Shown here: positions 57,808-64,000 of the stretch, piece after piece | How positions within the stretch are numbered: the stretch's first letter is position 1 | Layout of the letters: every line of letters starts with the position of its first letter | From: JBNKHH01 sp050290245 | GTDB taxonomy: Bacteria; Pseudomonadota; Alphaproteobacteria; Rhodobacterales; Rhodobacteraceae | Direction: 5' to 3' | NCBI GenBank assembly: GCA_050290245.1 | Contig: JBNKHH010000059.1 | Span: forward strand, 1 to 64,000 | DNA: 64,000 bases | The notes under the pieces: generated by a model | Databases searched by the model: none | Told to the model about the DNA's origin: nothing | What the model saw: only the letters and a program-made list of their open reading frames with translations | Made by a program: the position numbers and the translations under genes

Positions 57808-58209
57808 ATGCCCGAAGTTCCCATTCAGATCGGTGGCCGCACTTTCAACGTCGCCTGCCAGGAAGGCGAAGAGCATTTTCTCCATTCAGCCGCAGCGCTT
57901 CTGGATAACGAGGCCAAGGCGCTGATGGAGCAGATCGGTCGTCTGCCCGAGGCGCGCATGCTGTTGATGGCGGGTCTCATGCTGGCCGACAAACATGCCG
58001 GAACCGAGGACCAGATGAAGTCCATGGAAGACAAGGTCGCCCAGCAGGAGGCCTGGATCGAAGAGCTTCAGAACCGCCCGCGTCCAGAGCCCGAGCGTAT
58101 GGAAGTCGCCGTCATTCCTTCCGAAGTCACCGATACACTTGCCGAGCTTGCGGCTCGGGCCGAGGCCATTGCCGAGGCGGCTGAGGAAAAACTGAGGGCT
58201 GCCAGCTAG
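57808..58209 (+). CDS. zapA: Cell division protein ZapA
   Basis: A 133-residue ZapA: the N-terminal beta/helix EVPIQIGGRTFNVACQEGEE, LLMAGLMLADKHAG motif, and a C-terminal coiled coil. It binds FtsZ and aids Z-ring bundling. Length is typical. Confidence 0.9.
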   Translation: MPEVPIQIGGRTFNVACQEGEEHFLHSAAALLDNEAKALMEQIGRLPEARMLLMAGLMLADKHAGTEDQMKSMEDKVAQQEAWIEELQNRPRPEPERMEVAVIPSEVTDTLAELAARAEAIAEAAEEKLRAAS

Positions 58210-58238
58210 GCTGGAGCAAAAGGCGGGGCGTTCAGGCG

Positions 58239-59042
58239 GTGCGCCGTACAAGCGATCATCTTATCCTTATCTGCGCTGCCTTCATGATGGCGGCGCCCTT
58301 GTTGCTTGTCCTCGCTGCGGCCATGACACGCGGCGGCATCAATGGACTTCGAATGAGCTGGCCGAGTTGGGCCGGGCTGTCGGCGAACCTTGACCGCCTG
58401 GAAACCCTGACCGGTGCTGCGGCGACTCCGTCGGTCGGCGAGATGGCCTGGACGTCGCTTATCCTGGCCTCGGGGGTCGCGGCCCTTGCCACAGCGGTCG
58501 CGTTTGTCGCCACCTATGCCATGGTCTTCTTTGAGCGCAGGGGCACACGCGCTTGGTTCTGGATCACGCTGGCCACGCTTTATTTCCCGATCGAAGCGCG
58601 CATGTTGCCAACCTTCGATGTGGCCGCCGATCTGGGGCTGACCAGCACGATGACGGGGATGATCCTGCCAATCCTGCCGCTGGCGCTGGCCACTCTGGTG
58701 TTTCGCCAGCACCTTCTGAGTTTCCCGCCCGAACTGCTTGAGGCCGCCCGGCTCGATGGCACGGGACCTGTGAAATTCCTGGTGGATTTCGTTCTTCCGC
58801 TCTCGCTGGTCCCGATCGGTGCGGTCATGGTCATCACCTTCATGATCGGTTGGAACCAGTACCTCTGGCCATTGATGATCTCGGTCGACAACACGCTGTT
58901 TCCGCTCATGCGCGGTTTGAACCTGGTCGGATCGGGGACCGGTCCTAGCATGGTGTTGGCAGCGGTGTCGGTTTTACCGCCGCTGGTGCTGGTCGTGGGC
59001 TTTTTACGTCTGATGTCGCGAGTAACCGCAATCAGGATCTGA
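58239..59042 (+). CDS. Orphan ABC permease, CUT1 (MalG/UgpE) type
   Basis: A 267-residue inner-membrane permease with six segments and an intact EAA loop (EAARLDGTGPVKFLVDFVLP), so it can dock an ATPase. The sequence is like UgpE or other carbohydrate-permease subunits. No second permease, ATPase or binding protein is next to it: zapA precedes it and the DksA-like gene converges on it. GTG start at 58239, with AAGGCGGGG upstream. Confidence 0.82.
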   Translation: MRRTSDHLILICAAFMMAAPLLLVLAAAMTRGGINGLRMSWPSWAGLSANLDRLETLTGAAATPSVGEMAWTSLILASGVAALATAVAFVATYAMVFFERRGTRAWFWITLATLYFPIEARMLPTFDVAADLGLTSTMTGMILPILPLALATLVFRQHLLSFPPELLEAARLDGTGPVKFLVDFVLPLSLVPIGAVMVITFMIGWNQYLWPLMISVDNTLFPLMRGLNLVGSGTGPSMVLAAVSVLPPLVLVVGFLRLMSRVTAIRI

Positions 59043-59194
59043 ACGGCCTCCCCGACGGCTTCCAAATTTCGCGATGGACCAACCCGGTGACTGAACAGTT
59101 GCGCTTTCCCGCAGGCTGTCCAGCTGGTAGCCGATAAGGCATCTTGATAGAAAAAAGAGGCACGGCGCGCTGGCCAGGCCGTCTTCTTGAATAT

Positions 59195-59518
59195 CTATTT
59201 CTGGCTGGCGCAGGACTTGCAAAATGGCGTGTGCGGCACGACGTTCAGCCGCTCCTGCGAAATCGGATCGCCGCATTTTGCGCAGTCGCCGTAGGTGCCG
59301 TCTTCGATCCGCTCCAAGGCGGCACGGATCATTTCGATCTCTCTCAGGCTCTGGTTGCCCATGCCCTCAAGGACCTCGTCGCCCTCGCGTTCGATTGCCT
59401 GGTCTTCCCAATCCTTTGTGACGGGATCGTCCAATTGGTCCTCGATCTCGTGAACACGTGTGTCCAACTCGTTCAGCCGAGCTTCCAGTTGTGCCTTGCG
59501 TTTGGCGAAATCACCCAT
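59195..59518 (-). CDS. DksA/TraR zinc-finger protein
   Basis: A 107-residue protein with N-terminal coiled-coil helices and a C4 zinc finger: CAKCGDPIS and CKSCAS near the C-terminus. DksA-type proteins bind RNA polymerase through its secondary channel and adjust transcription with ppGpp. It is shorter than canonical DksA (about 140-150 residues); the tip Asp-Asp motif is not clearly present, so it may be a paralogue. Confidence 0.85.
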   Translation of the reverse strand: MGDFAKRKAQLEARLNELDTRVHEIEDQLDDPVTKDWEDQAIEREGDEVLEGMGNQSLREIEMIRAALERIEDGTYGDCAKCGDPISQERLNVVPHTPFCKSCASQK

Positions 59519-59586
59519 GTTCTTGCCTCCTGTTCGCCGGGAGACATTTAAGAACTATTGCAAAGGCGTCTTTGATTTAAATCAGT

Positions 59587-60057
59587 CTAAGATGCGGGAT
59601 TTCGCTGCGGTGCACAGCGCATAATCATGCCGTGCTTCTGGTCGCCAGAAAAACCAAGCTTTTCATAGAATCCGCGTGCGCCGATTGAGGTGCCCGTCAG
59701 CAGCATGATTTTGTAAACACCGGCGTCCCAGGCTTGGGAAATTACGTAGTCCATCAGTCTGCGCCCAAACCCCTGGCCTTGATGCAACGTTGAGGTGACA
59801 ACGTTTTCCACCAGCGCGTAGGGGCGCGCTCCAAACGTCATGTTTGGCAAGATGTGCAAGGTCGCCATGGCCCGGATTTCGCCGTCAACTTCAAGGCCCC
59901 AGACTGTGGTGTCCGGGTGGGCCAATATCGCGGCCCAACTTGCCGCAGCCGCATCGCCCTCGGGCAAAGGAATGTCTCCCACGAGATCGCGATACAGTGC
60001 AAGGGCGCCGTCCAGGTCACGGTTGTCCAGCGGTCGGCACCGCCGGACCGTTGCCAT
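59587..60057 (-). CDS. GNAT-family acetyltransferase
   Basis: A 156-residue GNAT: acetyl-CoA loop in VVTSTLHQGQGFGRRLMDYV (Q/R-x-x-G-x-G/A) at about residues 89-108, and a C-terminal GFYEKLGFSGDQKHGMIM. The substrate is unknown. Its ATG shares one base with the stop of the glutaredoxin gene (TGATG). Confidence 0.85.
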   Translation of the reverse strand: MATVRRCRPLDNRDLDGALALYRDLVGDIPLPEGDAAAASWAAILAHPDTTVWGLEVDGEIRAMATLHILPNMTFGARPYALVENVVTSTLHQGQGFGRRLMDYVISQAWDAGVYKIMLLTGTSIGARGFYEKLGFSGDQKHGMIMRCAPQRNPAS

Positions 60058-60416
60058 CAGGAATTATGCTCGCGGATCTGGTTGGCTGCTTCCTTGTTGT
60101 ACGAGACGCCGTTGTCATCGAACAACTGGTCCAACTCGCCCGACAAGGTCATCTCGGTAACGATATCGCAGCCACCCACGAACTCGCCCTTGACGAAAAG
60201 CTGGGGGATCGTCGGCCAGTCGGAGAAGTCCTTGATGCCTTGGCGAATTTCGTCATCCGAAAGGACGTTCACGTCTGTGTATTCGACACCCATGAAGTTC
60301 AGGACGCCAGCCACCCGGCTGGAAAACCCGCATTGGGGCATGGTCTTGGTGCCTTTCATGAACAGCACCACGTCGTTGCCGGTAACGGTTTCATTGATCT
60401 GGTCGTGCGCGCTCAT
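60057..60416 (-). CDS. grxD: Monothiol glutaredoxin
   Basis: A 119-residue CGFS glutaredoxin (MPQCGFSSRV, about residue 27-36), with WPTIPQLFVKGEFVGGCDIV. It forms [2Fe-2S]-bridged complexes with BolA and passes clusters; bolA is its upstream neighbour (81 bases), the classic pair. ATG 60416 chosen. Confidence 0.94.
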   Translation of the reverse strand: MSAHDQINETVTGNDVVLFMKGTKTMPQCGFSSRVAGVLNFMGVEYTDVNVLSDDEIRQGIKDFSDWPTIPQLFVKGEFVGGCDIVTEMTLSGELDQLFDDNGVSYNKEAANQIREHNS

Positions 60417-60497
60417 TGCTCGTGTCCTTTTCGTCTCGTGGGGCCGGAACCATGTCGTGCCCCAAGGTGTTGTCATGTGTGCCGCGGGCCTTGTGCC

Positions 60498-60734
60498 TCA
60501 GTCCGGCGCCCGCGTTGTAAGAGCCAGCGCATGCAACTCGCCCGCCGGCCCGTCCATTTTGCCCTTCAATGCCGCGTAGACCGCGCGCTGTTGCTGTACA
60601 CGGTTCTGGCCCCGGAAACTTTCGTCAATTACCAGCGCGGACATGTGGACCCCGTCATCGCCGCCGACCTCGATGGTGGCATTGGGGAAGCTCTCGCGCA
60701 GCAGTGTCTCGATCTCGTGGGCCTGCATCGGCAT
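60498..60734 (-). CDS. bolA: BolA-family protein
   Basis: A 78-residue BolA: AHEIETLLRESFPNATIEV opens it, FRGQNRVQQQRAVYAAL is the helix-turn-helix-like FXGXXXXXXHR-type region. It joins monothiol glutaredoxin GrxD in Fe-S transfer. ATG 60734 has AAGGA 8 bases upstream; 60728 is also possible. Confidence 0.9.
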   Translation of the reverse strand: MPMQAHEIETLLRESFPNATIEVGGDDGVHMSALVIDESFRGQNRVQQQRAVYAALKGKMDGPAGELHALALTTRAPD

Positions 60735-60872
60735 TGAGGTTGTCCTTTTTCCTGTCGCCCTTGAATCTAGGCTTCCCGGCAGCGGGTCGCAAGAGAGACG
60801 GGTGTATCTCTCTTCATCTATGCATCAATAATCGGCCTCGTCACGACAACGGACTTTTGCTCGAAAAGCCGG

Positions 60873-61505
60873 TCAGGCAACGCCTGACAGACTATCCGCA
60901 GTGGCCTGGAAAAAATCCCCGACCTGCCGACCATCAACCAGGGCGTGGTGGACCTGAATCGTCATGGCCATGTCATAGCCATCGCCCTTGGGAACGATCT
61001 TGCCCCAGGACACGCGCGGGATGCAGTCATCGGCGTGAGGCAGAGCGTTGTCCAGCGAGCTGTAGTCAAGCCACGGCAGACACGACAGATAGGCAACATC
61101 CTGTTGGCTTCCGTCATTCGCGTTCAGGCTGTCAGCCGACTTTACCGCGTCCATCGTCTCAGCCGCAGCTTTGTCAAAGGTCGCGCGATCCGGGTGAAAG
61201 TCGAAATAGGCATAGCGAAAATCGCCATTTTCCAGCGGCACAGTCGAAGATAGCTGCACACTGTCAAACAACGTGACTGCATCGCCCTTGAACCGCATGC
61301 GCATCTCGGGAACAGAATGCAGGCCAACTCCGATGGCGTGAATGCAGGTCCTGAACGGCGAAAAACCAAGCGATTTCCGCAAGTACATCAGGCGGGTCAC
61401 GTCAACCCGCGTGGTTATTGCGTAGTGCGGTCGCTGGAATGTGCGGAAGAAATGGAATTGCGCAGCACGTGGCCAGGCGTTCAGATCGACCGGGCGTCCA
61501 TTCAT
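60873..61505 (-). CDS. Chloramphenicol acetyltransferase-like protein
   Basis: A 210-residue trimeric CAT-fold acetyltransferase. The catalytic histidine is in QVHHALVDGRQVGDFF near the C-terminus (HHxxxDG signature); the N-terminus matches the CatA opening (PRAAQFHFFRTFQRPHYAIT). It overlaps purL by 4 bases (ATGA) on the same strand, which suggests coupling with a purine gene rather than acquired resistance; the natural substrate may not be chloramphenicol. Confidence 0.85.
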   Translation of the reverse strand: MNGRPVDLNAWPRAAQFHFFRTFQRPHYAITTRVDVTRLMYLRKSLGFSPFRTCIHAIGVGLHSVPEMRMRFKGDAVTLFDSVQLSSTVPLENGDFRYAYFDFHPDRATFDKAAAETMDAVKSADSLNANDGSQQDVAYLSCLPWLDYSSLDNALPHADDCIPRVSWGKIVPKGDGYDMAMTIQVHHALVDGRQVGDFFQATADSLSGVA

Positions 61506-63661
61506 CCGACCGCAGCCTCGAAGGCGCCATGGAACAGCTCACTCAGATCAGCAAGGGGCGCGCTGGCATTGCCGAAGGAAACTGCGTCTCCGCCAAAGCG
61601 GCCAACCTGCGCAATCTGCACTCCCGCCTGGCCAGCCGCGACAATCAGGGCCTCGGCGTGGTCAAAGCCACAAGCCACGATGTAGCGGCCCTGATCCTCA
61701 CCAAAGAGCTGGGCGATGCTGGCCTCGTCGACGGTCACGCCAAGGCCTGCTGCATCGGCCATTTCGAAGGCGGCGAGCGCAAGGCCGCCATCCGATAGGT
61801 CGGAAGCGGCGCGAATGTTCGCGGCATTTGCGCGAATGAATTCGCCGTTCCGACGTTCGGTTTCCAGATCGACGGCGGGGGCATCACCTTCCTCACGACC
61901 GAAGGCTTCGGCCAGAAGGGCTGATTGGCCAAGGTGGCCCCTGGTTTCGCCGACCAGAAGCAGCCAGTCGCCGTCCTGGGCCGTACCTGCGATCAAATCG
62001 TCCGCCGAGGCGATCAGCCCGACCGCGCCAATGGTTGGCGTAGGCAGGATCGCGCTGCCGTCGGTTTCATTATACAGCGACACGTTGCCTGACACGATTG
62101 GCATGTCCAGCGCCGCACAGGCCGCGCCGATGCCTTTGATCGCACCGACGAACTGGCCCATGATCTCGGGTTTTTCGGGGTTGCCGAAGTTCAGGTTGTC
62201 GGTCGAAGCCAAGGGCTTTGCGCCGGATGCACAGAGGTTGCGATAAGCCTCGGCTACCGCCTGCTTGCCGCCCTCGACCGGGTTTGCCCGGACATAGCGC
62301 GGCGTCACGTCCGAAGTGAAAGCCAGCATTTTGTTGGTGCCGTGGACACGCACGATACCAGCCCCCAGGCCGGGGCGCTGCACGGTATCGGCCATGACCT
62401 GGCTGTCGTACTGCTGCCAGACCCACTGCTTGCGGGCATAGTTGGGCGAGCCGATCAACGCCTTCAGTGCATCAATGGCGCCGATCTCGAGAGTCTCGGC
62501 AAAGGGCGTTGCCGGCGCGGTCGCCACATGCGGCCGGTCGTATTCCGGGGCGGTCGACGAGAGTTTCGACAGCGGCAGATCGGCCACGGTTTCGTTGCCG
62601 TGCAGAACCAGGAAACGATCCTCGGCGATGGTTTCGCCGACGATGGCGAAATCCAGGTCCCACTTGTCAAAGATTGCCTTGGCGACATCCTCCAACTCGG
62701 GGTTCAGCACCATGAGCATCCGCTCCTGGCTTTCCGAGAGCATCATTTCATAGGCGGTCATGTTTTCTTCGCGCTGCGGCACCTGGTCGAGGTTCAGCCG
62801 AACGCCAAGGCCGCCCTTGTCACCCATCTCGACCGCGGAACAGGTCAGGCCGGCGGCCCCCATGTCCTGGATCGAGATCACGGCACCGGTTTGCATCAGC
62901 TCAAGACAGGCCTCCAAAAGGCGCTTTTCGGTGAAGGGGTCGCCGACCTGAACCGTCGGGCGCTTTTCCTCGATGGTGTCGTCGAACTCGGCCGACGCCA
63001 TGGTCGCACCGCCGACACCGTCCCGACCAGTCTTGGCGCCGAGGTAGACGACAGGCATGCCGACTCCCGAGGCGGCCGAATAGAAAATCTTGTCGGCATC
63101 GGCCAGGCCTGCCGCAAAGGCATTGACCAGACAGTTGCCGTTATAGGCCTTGTGAAAACGCACTTCGCCACCCACCGTCGGCACGCCGAAGGCGTTGCCA
63201 TAGCCGCCGATGCCCTCGACCACGCCCGAAACCAGACGCTTGGTCTTTGGGTGCGACGGCTCGCCGAACGACAGCGAGTTCATCGCCGCTATTGGCCGCG
63301 CTCCCATGGTGAAGACGTCGCGCAGGATGCCGCCCACGCCGGTCGCCGCGCCCTGGTATGGCTCGATGTACGAGGGGTGGTTGTGGCTTTCCATCTTGAA
63401 GATCACCGCCTGGCCGTCGCCGATGTCGACAACGCCCGCGTTTTCGCCTGGTCCGCAGATCACCTGGGGGCCTTCGGTCGGCAGGGTGCGCAGCCATTTC
63501 TTGGAAGATTTATAGGAACAGTGCTCGTTCCACATGGCCGAGAAGATGCCCATCTCGGTGAAAGTGGGATCCCGGTTCAGAATTCGGATCACTTCGGCAT
63601 ATTCGTCGGGCGTGAAACCGTGCGCTGCGATGACGTCTTCGGTGATCTCGGGTTCTTGCAT
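61502..63661 (-). CDS. purL: FGAM synthase subunit PurL
   Basis: A 719-residue small-type PurL, the ATP-dependent part of formylglycinamidine ribonucleotide synthase (with PurS and PurQ, which are about 50 kb away). Motifs: MWNEHCSYKSSKKWLRTLPT, KMESHNHPSYIEPYQGAATG (Mg/ATP) and DMGAAGLTCSAVEMGDKG. The second half is a pseudo-repeat of the first. Full length. Confidence 0.96.
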   Translation of the reverse strand: MQEPEITEDVIAAHGFTPDEYAEVIRILNRDPTFTEMGIFSAMWNEHCSYKSSKKWLRTLPTEGPQVICGPGENAGVVDIGDGQAVIFKMESHNHPSYIEPYQGAATGVGGILRDVFTMGARPIAAMNSLSFGEPSHPKTKRLVSGVVEGIGGYGNAFGVPTVGGEVRFHKAYNGNCLVNAFAAGLADADKIFYSAASGVGMPVVYLGAKTGRDGVGGATMASAEFDDTIEEKRPTVQVGDPFTEKRLLEACLELMQTGAVISIQDMGAAGLTCSAVEMGDKGGLGVRLNLDQVPQREENMTAYEMMLSESQERMLMVLNPELEDVAKAIFDKWDLDFAIVGETIAEDRFLVLHGNETVADLPLSKLSSTAPEYDRPHVATAPATPFAETLEIGAIDALKALIGSPNYARKQWVWQQYDSQVMADTVQRPGLGAGIVRVHGTNKMLAFTSDVTPRYVRANPVEGGKQAVAEAYRNLCASGAKPLASTDNLNFGNPEKPEIMGQFVGAIKGIGAACAALDMPIVSGNVSLYNETDGSAILPTPTIGAVGLIASADDLIAGTAQDGDWLLLVGETRGHLGQSALLAEAFGREEGDAPAVDLETERRNGEFIRANAANIRAASDLSDGGLALAAFEMADAAGLGVTVDEASIAQLFGEDQGRYIVACGFDHAEALIVAAGQAGVQIAQVGRFGGDAVSFGNASAPLADLSELFHGAFEAAVG

Positions 63662-63790
63662 GATGTCCCCTCTGGCTTTGCGGGTCTCATAAAAGACAGG
63701 CGGGCCGGGGGGAAGGGCGATTGCGCAATTTCCCTCAGCGAAATGGTCGTGGCGCTTGCCAAAATTGCGCCTTCGGGGTCAAGTGACGTC

Positions 63791-64000
63791 ATGACACGCA
63801 TTGCACCCACGGGCGCCGAAAAAACGGTTGGCCTGTTCACGTTGGCCTACGTTCTTGGTTTCACCGTCTGGTTTCTGTCGATCGGGAACTATGAGTTCAT
63901 TGTCTACATCGTGACGATGGCCATCCTGATCGGTCTTGTCGCCTTGTCGCTCAGGAAAGCCGAATATCCGTCCGTCATGCTGTGGGCGCTTACGGTCTGG
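63791..64000 (+). CDS. Membrane protein, N-terminal fragment
   Basis: Open frame from ATG 63791 to the right edge, 70 codons seen: three hydrophobic segments (LFTLAYVLGFTVWFLSIG, FIVYIVTMAILIGLVALSL, VMLWALTVW). A multi-pass inner-membrane protein, cut by the window. I recognise no family with confidence. Divergent from purL. Confidence 0.6.
   Translation, partial: MTRIAPTGAEKTVGLFTLAYVLGFTVWFLSIGNYEFIVYIVTMAILIGLVALSLRKAEYPSVMLWALTVW

Overview
The window reads as a piece of the main chromosome of an alphaproteobacterium of the Rhodobacteraceae (Roseobacter/Rhodobacter group). The case rests on family markers seen in the translations: a DUF1476 F1-ATPase inhibitor (zeta subunit), a ferredoxin of the R. 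capsulatus FdVI/FdxE type, DUF1127 small proteins with an adjacent CCUCCUCCC-loop sRNA array like the ccaF1-CcsR locus of Rhodobacter sphaeroides, RNase E with a large acidic insertion in its S1 domain, and a LexA box of the alphaproteobacterial GTTC-N7-GTTC type. Base composition is uniformly GC-rich. I saw no insertion sequence, prophage, CRISPR array, rRNA or tRNA gene, so most of the window is ordinary housekeeping chromosome.

Layout. 0-9 kb: end of a DUF2125 gene; extensin-like lipoprotein, tyrC and hisC overlapping on the minus strand; mmsA with a divergent LysR gene; CBS protein; coaD; a DUF1127 protein; an MprF-like lipid aminoacyltransferase; the ATPase zeta subunit. 9-16 kb: purC, purS, a zinc alcohol dehydrogenase and purQ, then a DctB/DctD-type two-component pair whose regulator lacks the GAFTGA loop. 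15.9-22.5 kb: rne with a long leader, a TusA-like protein, ccdA, and a membrane serine-hydrolase-like gene coupled to a cytochrome P450. 22.6-28.2 kb: small RHH and DUF4169 proteins, fumC, SRPBCC protein, a Tat-exported haloalkane dehalogenase with a divergent LysR gene, an unknown gene, and a DnaE2-type OB-fold protein behind a LexA-box promoter. 28.3-33.9 kb: fdxE with a VCBS-repeat protein, the ccaF1/CcsR locus, mrp, a binding-protein-like gene without signal peptide, gap, and a lytic transglycosylase.

34-39 kb: rlmE, then the Kdo branch of LPS synthesis (kdsB, kdsA, kdsD, waaA). 39-40.9 kb: dtd, a PfkB sugar kinase and an Hsp20 chaperone. 40.9-46.9 kb: a tight seven-gene minus-strand operon (small membrane protein, XpaC-like, TelA-like, DUF2927 lipoprotein, SPFH+GYF protein, cytochrome b561, zinc-ribbon membrane protein). 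It is the best candidate here for a poorly described system, probably an envelope-stress complex. 47-53 kb: rluB, tadA, a decayed metallo-beta-lactamase-fold gene, ceramidase, VOC protein, gatC-gatA, an Excalibur-like lipoprotein and an amidase. 53.3-64 kb: RNase P RNA, rpmG, a broken cupin gene, a lipoprotein, tkt, zapA, an orphan ABC permease, a DksA-like protein, GNAT-grxD-bolA, a chloramphenicol-acetyltransferase-like gene overlapping purL, and the start of a membrane protein.

Functional links: PurS, PurQ and PurL together form the three-part FGAM synthase although purL lies about 50 kb from purSQ. GrxD and BolA form an Fe-S transfer pair. KdsB/KdsA/KdsD/WaaA supply and attach Kdo. RNase E is the enzyme expected to mature the CcsR RNAs. 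All functional calls come from reading the translations by eye; no database search was run.
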